A DNA stretch of 54,106 bases from Pseudomonadota bacterium. Its GTDB lineage: Bacteria > Bdellovibrionota > Bacteriovoracia > Bacteriovoracales > Bacteriovoracaceae. Where the stretch lies: contig JAIYDC010000133.1 of the NCBI GenBank assembly GCA_027487685.1, positions 137,325 to 191,430 of the forward strand. The letters run 5' to 3'. The notes below the pieces were generated by a model. That model was not told the DNA's origin. It worked only from the letters and a program-made list of their open reading frames with translations, and did not search any database. Position 1 is the stretch's first letter. Every line of letters starts with the position of its first letter. The position numbers and the translations under genes were made by a program. Positions 15,909 to 25,811 of the stretch are shown here, piece by piece.

Positions 15909-17265
15909 AAAAATACGTCTTACCGTCTTTTTCGAGAAACTGAACGCATTTCATCTCATCTTTGCGGAAACCACGAATAAGAACGCGGTATCCATGATAG
16001 GGCATAAAACGTGCCTGAAAGAGATTTCCATACTTCTTTTCATCCAGGAGATCTCCTGCCCCTGAGACAAAGACACGATCACGGTAATCGCGCTCATTAT
16101 CACGAAAGAGGGCCTCGATTTTCTCGGCGTAACCTGGATTCATTCGAGTCACATAGCGCTCATTTAAGTTCGTAGGATGAAACTGAGGTCCTGCAAGCTC
16201 GGCACTGGATCGGAAGGCGATGGAAGCACGCTGGGGATACGCGAGCCGAAGTTCTTCGAGGAGACGTTCGACGAGAAGAGCTCGTTTGGTAGCGATGGCC
16301 AGATTCTTTTCATCGCTCTTAGGGTCCAGAACCTTTTCGCCTGCGACCTTGGCATAGAAGGGAAGTCGCGATGAGGTTACAGTGACCGAGACGTCCGTAA
16401 TGATAAGATCCTCAGCTTTTGCAAGAAAGCCACTGATCATTTCCTTCACAGGGATGACCTCCCCCTGCTGAATGAGCGTCCGGTCTTCCCCGCGGTGAGC
16501 GGGCAAAAATTCGTGGAGAAGGTTTTTCTTGTCAGCCTCGCACTCAGAAGGGAGTTTTTTTAAGATATCGAAGTCAGGGTCAAGGCCTACGTAGATAGTT
16601 CCTGCTTCTGTGAACTCGATGCCATAAATGTAGGACGGACCTGCGGGGACAGGATCGCAGATGTGTAGAGACGTATTGTCTTTTTGAAAGACCGCTTTGA
16701 AAACTTCGAAAGCAACATAGTTTTTGAGATAAATGATCTGCTTTTTATACATCGCTGCACCATCAGTGCCGTAATTGGAACCATGCACACCTTCTAAAGA
16801 CAATTTCCGGTACCGGAGCTCGTTCTCGCACGTCTCTTTGCGTTCCGCCGCAGATGCAGGGGTCCCCGTATAGCCCTGGCAGTCACGGACATCGGGACGA
16901 AAGCGCTCGACGTAGAATAGTGCTATGGCCGCGAGCCGTGTTCGACAATCGTTCGCTTCCCTTTGGCACCCATTGTTAGCGGACAGTTCTCGCACATCAC
17001 GGAGGAAGGCCTCTTTAACTTTCGGATTCTCTGCCAGGGCCTTGTGATAACCATTGACGATCAGATTTTCGACCTTTGAGGCCAGACGCTGCATCTCTTC
17101 TGACGGCACAGGTCCCTGCTTACTTTTGACCTGGGTACATGTCTTTAAAAACTTCTTCTTGTAGTACTCGAGTCCATCAATCTTGTTCTCAGGAGTGAAA
17201 TAATCCTGTTGGGCCAAGAGGCTCACTGACCAAAGCAAGACCACAAGGAATGCGGACATTTTCAA
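15898..17265 (-). CDS. Exported protein of unknown function
   Basis: 455 residues beginning MKMSAFLVVLLWSVSLLAQQ, a typical Sec signal peptide. The mature part has several cysteines (KTCTQ, NNGCQREANDCRTR, RDCQGY, KETCENE, HICDP, SECEAD) that suggest disulfides in the periplasm. The segment near residues 290-335 (NLAIATKRALLVERLLEELR) faintly recalls the 'N..LS..RA..V...L' helix of OmpA-like domains, but the rest of the motif is not clear. No enzyme motif is recognised. It stands alone, divergent from metH across 144 bases. Confidence 0.75.
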   Translation of the reverse strand: MKMSAFLVVLLWSVSLLAQQDYFTPENKIDGLEYYKKKFLKTCTQVKSKQGPVPSEEMQRLASKVENLIVNGYHKALAENPKVKEAFLRDVRELSANNGCQREANDCRTRLAAIALFYVERFRPDVRDCQGYTGTPASAAERKETCENELRYRKLSLEGVHGSNYGTDGAAMYKKQIIYLKNYVAFEVFKAVFQKDNTSLHICDPVPAGPSYIYGIEFTEAGTIYVGLDPDFDILKKLPSECEADKKNLLHEFLPAHRGEDRTLIQQGEVIPVKEMISGFLAKAEDLIITDVSVTVTSSRLPFYAKVAGEKVLDPKSDEKNLAIATKRALLVERLLEELRLAYPQRASIAFRSSAELAGPQFHPTNLNERYVTRMNPGYAEKIEALFRDNERDYRDRVFVSGAGDLLDEKKYGNLFQARFMPYHGYRVLIRGFRKDEMKCVQFLEKDGKTYFSKR

Positions 17266-17350
17266 ATAAACTCCTTAACTTTGTATTCTTATCGGTTCTG
17301 TACCGGCTGCCTAAACATTTTTTAACTAGTTAATATCACAGGCTTTCTGC

Positions 17351-17380
17351 TTGACTTTTCTTCTAAATAATTTTTACACT
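17351..17380 (+). promoter_or_regulatory. Sigma-70-type promoter of metH
   Basis: TTGACT (17351-17356) and TACACT (17375-17380) separated by 18 bases, about 30 bases before the metH start. No SAM or cobalamin riboswitch pattern could be recognised in the 144-base intergenic region, which is too short for a cobalamin riboswitch together with this promoter. Confidence 0.55.
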
Positions 17381-17409
17381 AGCGTATTCAATATTGAGGA
17401 AAAACGATC

Positions 17410-20400
17410 ATGCATAAAATTGAACAAATCTTAAAAGATCGCGTCCTGATTCTCGACGGTGCGATGGGGACGATGATCCAAAAGTATAACCTCGAGGACT
17501 CCGACTACCGCGGAGAGCGCTTCCGCGACTGGAAACATCCTGTGAAGGGAAATAACGATCTTCTCGTTCTAACTAAACCGGCAGTGATCGAGGAAATCCA
17601 TAAGAAGTATCTCGAGAGTGGCGCCGACATCATCGAGACTAATACTTTCAGCTGTACCCGGATCTCCATGGCCGACTACCACATGGAAGAACTTGTTCCT
17701 GAGCTCAACCTTGAAGCCGCACGGATCGCGCGCCGTTGCGCCGATGAATACACGCAAAGAGATCCCACACGGCCACGGTTTGTAGCCGGCTCCATCGGGC
17801 CCACCACCAAAACGGCTTCTCTTTCCCCAGACGTGAATAATCCCGGCTTCCGTGCCGTCGACTTCGACCAACTCGTTGCCAACTATTATGAGCAGACAAA
17901 GTATCTCGTCGAAGGTGGCGTAGACATTCTCCTGGTTGAGACGGTGTTCGATACCCTCAACTGTAAAGCGGCCCTCTTCGCTATTGCTGACTATTTTGAA
18001 AAAGAGAATAAAACGCCACTCCCAGTGATGGTTTCCGGAACCATCACGGACGCCTCGGGCCGGACACTGTCAGGGCAGACGATTGAAGCTTTCCTCTACT
18101 CCGTTTCTCACTACCCGCTACTCTCCATCGGCATCAACTGCGCCCTTGGTGCCGAGCTTATGCGACCTTACATCGAAGTCCTCGCGAAAGAATCTCCCTT
18201 TAACATCTCAGTCTATCCAAACGCGGGCCTTCCCAATGAATTTGGACAATACGACGAAACACCGGCCCATATGGCCGGCACACTCAAGGAGTGGTTCAAC
18301 AACAAGTGGGTCAATATTGTCGGCGGCTGCTGCGGAACGACTCATGAACATATTCGCGCGATAGCTGAGGCAGCGAAGACTTCGGCACCGCGACCATTAC
18401 CTACCCTAGAGCATCTCCCCAAGTGGTCAGGTCTAGAACCGCTTAAGATCTTCCCTGGTTCTAACTTCATCAACATCGGGGAGAGGACTAACCTCACCGG
18501 TTCCATCGCCTTTAAGAAACTTATCGTGGAAAAAAACTACGAGGAGGCCCTGCGCGTCGCCAGAGAACAGGTCGCGAACGGGGCGCAGATCATCGACATC
18601 AACATGGATGAAGCGATGATTGACTCTGAAGCAGCGATGGTCAATTTCGTTAACCTTATTGCCTCTGAACCTGACATCGCGCGAGTTCCGCTGATGATCG
18701 ATTCATCAATATGGAGCGTCATTGAGGCGGGACTCAAACGCATCCAAGGCAAGGCCATCGTCAACTCCCTCTCACTTAAAGAGGGTGAGGAAAAGTTTGT
18801 GGAGCAGGCATTTCTAGTGAAGAAGTACGGCGCCGCCTGCGTCGTCATGGCCTTCGATGAGCGCGGTCAGGCCGACAATCTCGAGCGTCGGATTGAGATC
18901 TGCACCCGCGCCTATAAAATCCTCACCGAACGCGTACGCTTCGCACCGGAAGACATCATCTTTGACCCAAATATTCTCACCGTTGCGACAGGTATGGACG
19001 AGCATAACAACTACGCCGTCGATTTTATCGAAGCGACGACCTGGATCAAGAAAAATCTCCCCTACGCGAAAGTCAGCGGCGGGATCTCGAACCTCTCCTT
19101 CTCCTTCCGCGGAAACAACGTCGTCCGGGAGGCGATGCACTCGGCCTTTCTGTATCACGCAATCAAAGCCGGCCTTGACATGGGCATTGTCAACGCGGGT
19201 GCACTTCCGGTGTACATCGATATTCCTAAGGATCTTCTCGATCACGTCGAAGATGTCATCTTTAACCGACGGGCGGATGCTACCGAGCGATTGATCGACC
19301 TGGCCGGGAAGGTTAAGGGCGGAGTTAAAGCAGAAAAAAAGGACGACGAATGGCGCTCCCTTCCTGTAGGGAAGCGGCTTGAATACGCACTCATCAAAGG
19401 CATCGTCGATCATATCGACGCTGATACCGAGGAGGCCCGCCGGAGCGTCACTCGCCCCTTGGATGTGATCGAAGGACCGCTGATGGCCGGGATGAACGTC
19501 GTTGGGGATCTCTTCGCTGAAGGAAAAATGTTTCTTCCTCAAGTCGTAAAATCCGCGCGGGTCATGAAGAAGGCGGTCGCCTATCTTCAGCCCTACATTG
19601 AGGCGGAGAAAACTGGTCAGGTCATTCAGCGCGCGGGAAAAATTCTTCTCGCTACAGTTAAAGGTGATGTCCATGACATTGGTAAGAACATCGTAGGTGT
19701 GGTCCTCGGATGTAACAACTACGAGGTGATTGACCTTGGAGTCATGGTGCCGGCCGAGAAGATTCTTGAAGAAGCCAAGCGCCAAGGCGTCGACGTCATC
19801 GGTCTTTCGGGGCTGATCACTCCTTCCCTCGACGAAATGGTTCACGTGGCGAAGGAAATGGAGCGACTCGGGTTCACCGTTCCGCTGCTCATTGGTGGGG
19901 CCACCACCTCCCGGGTTCACACGGCCGTTAAAATTGATCCGCATTATAAGAGTACCATCATCCACGTCGCCGACGCCTCCCGAGCGGTTCCTGTGGTTGA
20001 GCGGCTCTTAAATGAAAACACAAAGGCCAAAACTCATACCGAGCAAAAGGTTGAGTACGAAAAAATGCGCGTGGCCCATGCGGCGGCCCAGAGAGAAGAG
20101 AAGTACCTTACTCTCGAACAAGCACGGGCGAATCGAGTCAAAATCGACTGGAACATGACTGAGATCAGAAGACCGGTTAAGCTCGGAGTTACGGTTCTTG
20201 ATGACTACCCAATCGCCGAGCTCGTGCCCTATATCGACTGGACTCCATTCTTCATGACCTGGCGGCTTCGTGGAGCTTACCCCGCCATCCTCGATGACCG
20301 CACCTACGGTGAGGAAGCGCGGAAGCTCTTCGCTGACGCCGAGGCCATGCTTAAAGAGATCGTGAAGGATAAATCCCTTCGGGCCAGCGCAGTCTTTGGT

Positions 20401-21141
20401 CTCTTCCCCGCCAACGCAGTTGGCGATGACATCGAAGTCTACGCCGTCACCGATAAGCTTCAGGAATGGAGCTGCGACAAGCATGGAAAGCACTCGAAGA
20501 CCGTTTCCGAGGGAAATCCAAGTCAGGTCCAGGCCATGCTTCATATGCTAAGGGCACAGCGCCAGATGGAAGAGGCGAGCTCTCCAAACTCAGCTCTCTC
20601 TGACTTCGTGGCCCCTAAGGAAACCGGGAAACTTGATTACATCGGAGCCTTCTGCGTCACCTCGGGGATTGGTCTTGACGAGCTCTCACACAAGTATGAA
20701 CAGCAGCAGGACGATTACAACTCGATCCTTGTCAAGGCGCTGGCCGATCGCCTCGCCGAGGCCTTTGCCGAACGATTGCACCAGCGGGTGCGAAAAGAAT
20801 ACTGGGGTTATGCAGCGACAGAAACTTTGACCACAGTAGAACTCGTACGGGAAACGTATCAAGGTATCCGCCCAGCACCTGGCTACGCTGCGTGCCCGGA
20901 TCATCTGGAGAAGAAAACATTGTTTGATCTTCTCGACATCCAGAAGAATATTGGAGTCTCGCTCACTCACTCCATGGCGATGGTGCCACCTTCTTCTGTA
21001 TCAGGCTGGTACTTCGCCCATCCGGAAGCGCGCTACTTTAATGTAGGTCGCATAGGCCGTGACCAGCTTGAGGATTACGCTCGTCGAAAGGACGTTAGTT
21101 TAACTGAAATGGAAAAATGGCTCTCGGCCAATTTGTTTTAA
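17410..21141 (+). CDS. metH: Cobalamin-dependent methionine synthase
   Basis: 1243 residues, the usual full length, with all four modules in order. The homocysteine domain (1 to about 325) has zinc-binding Cys in GINC (about 243) and GGCCGT (about 304). The methyl-tetrahydrofolate domain (about 345-620) starts [13 protein letters not shown]. The cobalamin domain (about 650-890) has the axial histidine in DVHDIGKN (about 755) and [13 protein letters not shown]. The SAM-dependent reactivation domain (about 900-1243) includes the [12 protein letters not shown] block. The enzyme methylates homocysteine to methionine. GAGGAA precedes the ATG. metF follows at once, giving a folate-methionine operon. 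Activity implies that B12 is made or imported. Confidence 0.98.
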   Translation: MHKIEQILKDRVLILDGAMGTMIQKYNLEDSDYRGERFRDWKHPVKGNNDLLVLTKPAVIEEIHKKYLESGADIIETNTFSCTRISMADYHMEELVPELNLEAARIARRCADEYTQRDPTRPRFVAGSIGPTTKTASLSPDVNNPGFRAVDFDQLVANYYEQTKYLVEGGVDILLVETVFDTLNCKAALFAIADYFEKENKTPLPVMVSGTITDASGRTLSGQTIEAFLYSVSHYPLLSIGINCALGAELMRPYIEVLAKESPFNISVYPNAGLPNEFGQYDETPAHMAGTLKEWFNNKWVNIVGGCCGTTHEHIRAIAEAAKTSAPRPLPTLEHLPKWSGLEPLKIFPGSNFINIGERTNLTGSIAFKKLIVEKNYEEALRVAREQVANGAQIIDINMDEAMIDSEAAMVNFVNLIASEPDIARVPLMIDSSIWSVIEAGLKRIQGKAIVNSLSLKEGEEKFVEQAFLVKKYGAACVVMAFDERGQADNLERRIEICTRAYKILTERVRFAPEDIIFDPNILTVATGMDEHNNYAVDFIEATTWIKKNLPYAKVSGGISNLSFSFRGNNVVREAMHSAFLYHAIKAGLDMGIVNAGALPVYIDIPKDLLDHVEDVIFNRRADATERLIDLAGKVKGGVKAEKKDDEWRSLPVGKRLEYALIKGIVDHIDADTEEARRSVTRPLDVIEGPLMAGMNVVGDLFAEGKMFLPQVVKSARVMKKAVAYLQPYIEAEKTGQVIQRAGKILLATVKGDVHDIGKNIVGVVLGCNNYEVIDLGVMVPAEKILEEAKRQGVDVIGLSGLITPSLDEMVHVAKEMERLGFTVPLLIGGATTSRVHTAVKIDPHYKSTIIHVADASRAVPVVERLLNENTKAKTHTEQKVEYEKMRVAHAAAQREEKYLTLEQARANRVKIDWNMTEIRRPVKLGVTVLDDYPIAELVPYIDWTPFFMTWRLRGAYPAILDDRTYGEEARKLFADAEAMLKEIVKDKSLRASAVFGLFPANAVGDDIEVYAVTDKLQEWSCDKHGKHSKTVSEGNPSQVQAMLHMLRAQRQMEEASSPNSALSDFVAPKETGKLDYIGAFCVTSGIGLDELSHKYEQQQDDYNSILVKALADRLAEAFAERLHQRVRKEYWGYAATETLTTVELVRETYQGIRPAPGYAACPDHLEKKTLFDLLDIQKNIGVSLTHSMAMVPPSSVSGWYFAHPEARYFNVGRIGRDQLEDYARRKDVSLTEMEKWLSANLF

Positions 21142-21149
21142 AGGACGTT

Positions 21150-22106
21150 ATGGCAAAAGTAACTGATCACATTAAGAATGCAAAATCCACCCTTTTCTCC
21201 ATGGAGATTCTCCCACCGAGCACCGGCGAGAGCATCCAGAAGCTCTTCGAGAACCTAGAGCCACTGATGGAGTTTAAACCAAAGTTTATCGACGTAACCT
21301 ATCACCGTGAGGAGTACGTGTTTAAGAAGATGCCAAACGGCCTTCTTGAGCAAAAGTCGATCAAGAAGCGCCCCGGAACGGTGTCCATCTGTGCGGCGAT
21401 CATGCACAAGTACCACGTTGATACGGTTCCGCACATTATCTGCGGAGGCTTTACCAAGGAAGAGACAGAGTACGCACTCATCGACCTAAACTTCCTCGGG
21501 ATCGACAATGTCCTCGCCCTTCGGGGAGATTCGATCAAGGGGCAGAAGAGCTTTGAGCCTACCCCTCGCGGTCACAATTTTGCCTCAGATCTTGTCTCCC
21601 AGATTCATTCGATGAATAAGGGTATCTACCTCTCTGAAGAACTCATGAATCCAACCCCGACGACCTTCTGCATTGGTGTCGCAGGGTACCCAGAAAAGCA
21701 CTTCGAAGCGCCCAATCTTAAGACAGACCTGAAGTTTCTAAAGCAGAAGATCGAGAACGGCGCCGACTATGTGGTTACGCAGATGTTCTTCGACAATAAG
21801 AAATACTTCGAGTTCGTTGATAAGTGCCGCTCTGAAGGCATCAACGTCCCGATCATCCCAGGGATCAAGCCAATCACATCGAAGTCCCAGATCTACAACT
21901 TACCGCGGAACTTTTACATCGATATGCCCGAGGACCTCATCGACGCCCTCGATAGGTGCCGGTCGGAGAACGAGGTCAAGGCAGTTGGGATTGAATGGGC
22001 GATCATGCAGTCAAAAGAGCTCATGGCAAAGAAAGTGCCGTGCCTACACTTTTACTCCATGGGGAAATCCACAGCGATTCATCAGATCGCCTCAAAGCTC
22101 TACTAG
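21150..22106 (+). CDS. metF: 5,10-methylenetetrahydrofolate reductase
   Basis: About 318 residues from the ATG at 21150, which has an AAGGACG ribosome binding site; an upstream in-frame ATG lies inside metH. Blocks FSMEILPPSTGE, YHREE, LIDLNFLGIDNVLALRGDS, FCIGVAGYPEKH, GADYVVTQMFFDN and IIPGIKPI are those of MetF, an FAD TIM-barrel enzyme that makes the 5-methyl-THF used by MetH. The gene begins eight bases after metH. Its TAG stop shares the palindrome CTAG with the TAG stop of the convergent DCC gene. Confidence 0.96.
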   Translation: MAKVTDHIKNAKSTLFSMEILPPSTGESIQKLFENLEPLMEFKPKFIDVTYHREEYVFKKMPNGLLEQKSIKKRPGTVSICAAIMHKYHVDTVPHIICGGFTKEETEYALIDLNFLGIDNVLALRGDSIKGQKSFEPTPRGHNFASDLVSQIHSMNKGIYLSEELMNPTPTTFCIGVAGYPEKHFEAPNLKTDLKFLKQKIENGADYVVTQMFFDNKKYFEFVDKCRSEGINVPIIPGIKPITSKSQIYNLPRNFYIDMPEDLIDALDRCRSENEVKAVGIEWAIMQSKELMAKKVPCLHFYSMGKSTAIHQIASKLY

Positions 22107-22483
22107 CCCTTGGGGCAAGTGCCGCACTCGGAATCTTTCTTTTTTGACAGCTCACGGAGTTCTTCTACTTTCTGGTAGAAGAACTCTTTAACTTTTTTTC
22201 CCTGCTCGTTCTCTAAGAGCCAGGCGAGCTTCGAGACAGCAGGAAGTGTTCGAATGAGGTAATCAACCACCTCAGGCCCCACGAGGACATCACGATCGAC
22301 GGTGACGAGGTGAACTTTTTCCAGGCAAGTGACTGGGTCCAACTCCGGAAGCTCGAGGTAAACCTCTGGATCGCGCGCTGAGACAAATGTTAGATTCCGA
22401 TCAAGATGCTCTAACCCCTGCTTAAAGCGTAGGCAGAGAGGGCAATCCGGGTCATAGAGAACAACAGGCAAATGGAATTTCAT
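22103..22483 (-). CDS. DCC (DUF393) family thioredoxin-like protein
   Basis: 126 residues opening with VVLYDPDCPLCLRFKQGLEHLD, the family's conserved D-x-x-C-x-x-C (Cys14, Cys17), then FVSARDP and a helical C-terminal half. A C-terminal CGTC pair adds a second possible redox or metal site. DCC proteins are small thiol-disulfide oxidoreductase-like proteins of mostly unknown partners. No signal peptide is present. It is divergent from the PhoX-type gene across 46 bases. Confidence 0.78.
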   Translation of the reverse strand: MKFHLPVVLYDPDCPLCLRFKQGLEHLDRNLTFVSARDPEVYLELPELDPVTCLEKVHLVTVDRDVLVGPEVVDYLIRTLPAVSKLAWLLENEQGKKVKEFFYQKVEELRELSKKKDSECGTCPKG

Positions 22484-22529
22484 CTCAACCTATACTATCA
22501 TGGTAAAAAGTTTTTCCCAGAAGGTCATA

Positions 22530-24074
22530 ATGAACAGACGAAATTTCCTACAGTTTCTTGGCGTCTCCGGCGTCCTAGCGACTCTTCCCTCATGCTCGAC
22601 AAATTCAGCACTCACCCCCTCAGGTACTTCCCTGCCCGGTCTCGGCACGACCCTCGAGGATAGGCTCATCACCGCAGACGGCCTTGCTTACGATGTCCTA
22701 GTCCGCTGGGGTGACCGTATCAATGGGACGGAGAAGTTCGGCTTTAACAACGACTTCATTGCGTTCCATCCCCTGGCCTCTGACCGAGGTCTCCTGTGGG
22801 TTAATCACGAATACGTGACGCCACTGTTCATCAAGGGTAACGATCGGACTAAAGCGAACGTCGATCAGGAACTTCTTGAGGTAGGTGGATCTATCGTGGA
22901 AGTCAAACTCGAGAAGGGGAAGTGGGCGTTTGTCCCAGACTCGGCCTACAACCGCCGCCTGACCGGAAACACGAAGATTCCATTTGCGGGTGGGCGGAAG
23001 GTCGGTGGGACAACATTTGCACTCGGGACAATGGGAAACTGTGCCGGGGGCAAGACTCCTTGGGGCACATTCCTCACCTGCGAAGAAAACTACGATATCT
23101 TCTGGGGTGATGTTGATCGGAAAGGCAAGAAGACTGCGAGCTGGCTCGCATGGGATAAGCACTACCCTCGTAACCCACAACACTACGGCTGGGTGGTGGA
23201 AGTTGAACCCAAGACCGGAGCGGCCAAGAAGCTCGTTTCCCTGGGTCGGTGTGCTCATGAATGTGCGGCCGTGACTAAAGGGAAGAATGGACGCGTCGTC
23301 GCTTACACAGGAGATGACAGCATTAACGAGCATCTCTATAAATTTATCTCCGATAGTGGTGATTCCCTGGAGCAGGGTAAGCTCTATGTTGCGAACCTAG
23401 AGAAAGGCCAGTGGCTGTCTCTCGACATTGCCGACCAGCCCGTTCTTAAAGAAAAATTTAAAGACCAGACTGAAATTCTCACTTACGTCAGGGAAGCGGC
23501 TAAACTCGTCGGTGCAACTCCTCTCGATCGGCCCGAGGATATCGAGTTCGATCCGCTCACGGGCCATGTCTTCGTGGCGCTCACAAATAACAAAGTTGTG
23601 AAGAACTTCTATGGCAGTATCCTTAAGATTATCGAAGATAACGATGACCCAGCATCACTTACGTTCAAGCACGAAACATTCCTCACAGGTAGCGGCGAGT
23701 CCTTTGCCTGCCCGGATAATATGGTCTTCGATCCGAAAGGAAATCTTTGGTTTACGACGGACATGGCGGGAACAGAAATGAACAAAGGTCCTTACGAAAA
23801 ACTTGGGAACAATGGTCTCTTCGTTTTCCTCCGAAGTGGTCCGAACCAGGGAAAAATCATACGCGTGGCCTCAGCGCCGGTTGATGCAGAATTCACTGGA
23901 CCTTGCTTCTCCCCCGACTATAAAACGCTCTTCCTATCTGTTCAACATCCTGGAGAGACATCGCCATCACTTAATAAGCTTACAAGCCACTGGCCAGACG
24001 GCGGCGTTCCGAAACCAAGTGTTGTGACGCTCACGGGCCCTCTCCTTGATCGCATCGTAGAGGGAAAAGTATGA
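22530..24074 (+). CDS. PhoX-type (DUF839) exported protein with Tat-like signal and lipobox
   Basis: About 514 residues from the ATG at 22530, with AGAAGG five bases upstream. The start MNRRNFLQFLGVSGVLATLPSC combines a Tat-like RRNFLQ motif with a lipobox-like Cys. The body follows the PhoX beta-propeller: GLLWVNHEY, TMGNCAGGKTPWGTFLTCEEN, FVALTNN, and DNMVFDPKGNLWFTTD. PhoX enzymes are calcium/iron alkaline phosphatases; many DUF839 relatives have no proven activity, so phosphatase is probable but not certain. The stop overlaps the start of the ferredoxin gene (ATGA), indicating coupling. Confidence 0.8.
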   Translation: MNRRNFLQFLGVSGVLATLPSCSTNSALTPSGTSLPGLGTTLEDRLITADGLAYDVLVRWGDRINGTEKFGFNNDFIAFHPLASDRGLLWVNHEYVTPLFIKGNDRTKANVDQELLEVGGSIVEVKLEKGKWAFVPDSAYNRRLTGNTKIPFAGGRKVGGTTFALGTMGNCAGGKTPWGTFLTCEENYDIFWGDVDRKGKKTASWLAWDKHYPRNPQHYGWVVEVEPKTGAAKKLVSLGRCAHECAAVTKGKNGRVVAYTGDDSINEHLYKFISDSGDSLEQGKLYVANLEKGQWLSLDIADQPVLKEKFKDQTEILTYVREAAKLVGATPLDRPEDIEFDPLTGHVFVALTNNKVVKNFYGSILKIIEDNDDPASLTFKHETFLTGSGESFACPDNMVFDPKGNLWFTTDMAGTEMNKGPYEKLGNNGLFVFLRSGPNQGKIIRVASAPVDAEFTGPCFSPDYKTLFLSVQHPGETSPSLNKLTSHWPDGGVPKPSVVTLTGPLLDRIVEGKV

Positions 24075-24364
24075 AAGAAACTGCGATCCGATCAACCCTC
24101 GAGGTCTACGTTTGCAATTTCGGTAAATCATGCTCGAAGTTCGGCTCACCCGAGCTTGCGGATGGGCTCAAAAAGTGGGCCAAGGAAGAACACCAGGGAG
24201 CAATTAAGGTCGTCCGAAGCGGATGCTTAGGCCAGTGTGACGACGCCGTCGCCGTCGCGTGCTATCCAGAGCGAAAATTTATTCTGGGTGCAAGGCCGAA
24301 TGACTTTGAGGAATTAAAGAAGGGCCTCGTAGAGGCCCTTGAGAAGCTAGATTCTATAAATTAG
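24071..24364 (+). CDS. Thioredoxin-like [2Fe-2S] ferredoxin
   Basis: 97 residues with the four-cysteine pattern of the small thioredoxin-fold ferredoxins: VCNFGKSCSKFGS and, later, VVRSGCLGQCDDAVAVACYP. These hold one 2Fe-2S cluster as electron carriers. The order 'Cys-x5-Cys ... CLGQC' fits the family, although the usual first spacing varies. It is translationally coupled to the PhoX-type gene, an uncommon pairing. A hairpin near its 3' end also serves as a likely terminator for the opposite strand, and its stop overlaps that of the convergent carboxypeptidase by four bases. Confidence 0.82.
   Translation: MKETAIRSTLEVYVCNFGKSCSKFGSPELADGLKKWAKEEHQGAIKVVRSGCLGQCDDAVAVACYPERKFILGARPNDFEELKKGLVEALEKLDSIN
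24310..24340 (-). terminator. Probable intrinsic terminator of the carboxypeptidase gene
   Basis: Read on the minus strand, AAGGGCCTC (24340-24332), loop TAC, GAGGCCCTT (24328-24320) form a perfect nine-base-pair stem, followed by a T-rich CTTTAATTC run. It starts 21 bases after the carboxypeptidase stop and lies inside the convergent ferredoxin coding region. Confidence 0.6.
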
Positions 24365-25704
24365 AGTCCGAAAGTTTTGATCCCATTCACCGTTACCCTC
24401 TCGAATCGGCGTGTGGTCTTACCTTCGAAGGTCACGTCGTAGACTCCGTTATTGAGAATGACGTAATAACTGCCATCCGGATTAATCCGGTAAGTCTGAG
24501 CAACTTTTGAATCACCAGCACGAGAAACTTTAACCACCTGAAATGCGCCGTCCGTTACTACACCCTGAAGACTTGGGCCTTCAAGACGTGAAAAGAGGTG
24601 CATCCATCCCGCACGGTTGCGGGCCACGGTCTTGTCCCGCATTTTTGCATAGTCCGGATGGAATCCATCCCCAGTACTGTTGATCTCAATCACGTAAGGG
24701 ATGACCTGGTGCTCGGTGTACATCCAATCAATGTCACCGCCGTCGGCATTATAAAGAAGCTCCCAAGCTGTTCCCGGTTTGTAATCGAGCTTTTTGCCAA
24801 TCTCTGCACCGATGGCCTCCACCGCCTCCTCGGCGGGTGTCCGCCGAGGTCGGCATCCAAATGGATAGATCACGATCTCAGAGTATGAATGATATGAAAT
24901 ATTGAAAACCGGTTTAATCGCGGAAACAAAATTCATCATTGCCGCGGTCTCTGGTTCCGAGGCCGGAGCGGTTCCTCGGTAATCTTGTGCCGATTGCCAA
25001 CTGCTCGATCCATTGCAGGAATTCCATCCTGTAGGGTAGTTCCGATTAAGGTCTACACCAAATCCTCCTCGAGTGTTCTTGCGCCACATGGAGTCCTCCA
25101 GCCACATCTTCTGATTGCCGTCGAGGTTGAACATCGGAATCACCCAGATCTCCGTGTTATTCACCCAACGTGTAACATCGCGGTCATGGCCGTAGCGGCT
25201 TGTCAGATAATCAATCATGTCCGTGGTGATCTCTGGAGTCATGATCTCTCGAGCGTGGTGCATAGCATTTACAAGAACAACCGGCTCAACCTCGTCCGTC
25301 TCTGCATTATCAGAGATCTTCATTGCCAGGATCTCACGGCCCTCAAGAGTCTTACCGATCACTCTAACATCAGTGATATCCGGGAAACGGGCGTGAGTGG
25401 ACCGGACAAAGTCCTCGATCTCATCTGGATTCTGGTAGCGGCTATCAGGTGCGGCCACAAGTGAGCGCGGGAAAGAAAAACGTATGGTGGTTTTGCGTGT
25501 TCCGAGGTCAGCTAATTCTGACGGAGTCAGGAGGGCTTCGATCTCCATAGTCTTGTAGTTTATTCCCGTAACGTCGAGTTCGTTTTGTTTAAGATAGTCT
25601 TTAATATCTTGTGTGAGTTCGAAACGGACAAGCTGGGAATCAGAGGCAAGTGCCGCTCCAGCGATCAAAAAAAGAGAGGCGAAGGCGGATTTCCAGGTCT
25701 TCAT
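24361..25704 (-). CDS. Exported zinc carboxypeptidase (M14 family)
   Basis: 447 residues from the ATG at 25704 (AAGGAG nine bases upstream; GTG at 25713 is too close to it). A signal peptide (MKTWKSAFASLFLIAGAALAS) and an N-terminal propeptide-like segment precede the peptidase domain. Zinc ligands are in HHARE (H..E) and YHSY. The substrate-binding arginine block is RKNTRGGFGVDLNRNYPTGW, and the catalytic Glu is in VIEINS. It resembles carboxypeptidase T/A-type enzymes that remove C-terminal residues. A short beta-sandwich-like domain follows at the C-terminus. It is a probable secreted digestive enzyme. Confidence 0.9.
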   Translation of the reverse strand: MKTWKSAFASLFLIAGAALASDSQLVRFELTQDIKDYLKQNELDVTGINYKTMEIEALLTPSELADLGTRKTTIRFSFPRSLVAAPDSRYQNPDEIEDFVRSTHARFPDITDVRVIGKTLEGREILAMKISDNAETDEVEPVVLVNAMHHAREIMTPEITTDMIDYLTSRYGHDRDVTRWVNNTEIWVIPMFNLDGNQKMWLEDSMWRKNTRGGFGVDLNRNYPTGWNSCNGSSSWQSAQDYRGTAPASEPETAAMMNFVSAIKPVFNISYHSYSEIVIYPFGCRPRRTPAEEAVEAIGAEIGKKLDYKPGTAWELLYNADGGDIDWMYTEHQVIPYVIEINSTGDGFHPDYAKMRDKTVARNRAGWMHLFSRLEGPSLQGVVTDGAFQVVKVSRAGDSKVAQTYRINPDGSYYVILNNGVYDVTFEGKTTRRFERVTVNGIKTFGL

Positions 25705-25811
25705 TGAATGCACTCCTTTGCAAAGTGCCTATTAGGAGATCAGAAGATACGGTCAGCTGTAAACCGCAGGTACTGAGAGTAAGAAGATGTTAGCGGAGTA
25801 ATATGGACGGA

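Noticed and set aside
17266-17409. Possible riboswitch before metH
   Set aside because: No SAM or cobalamin riboswitch core could be recognised and a sigma-70 promoter lies close to the gene.
18814-19965. Long antisense open frame (383 codons) inside metH
   Set aside because: metH is unmistakable in the other strand; the frame is a by-product of its codon use and matches no family.
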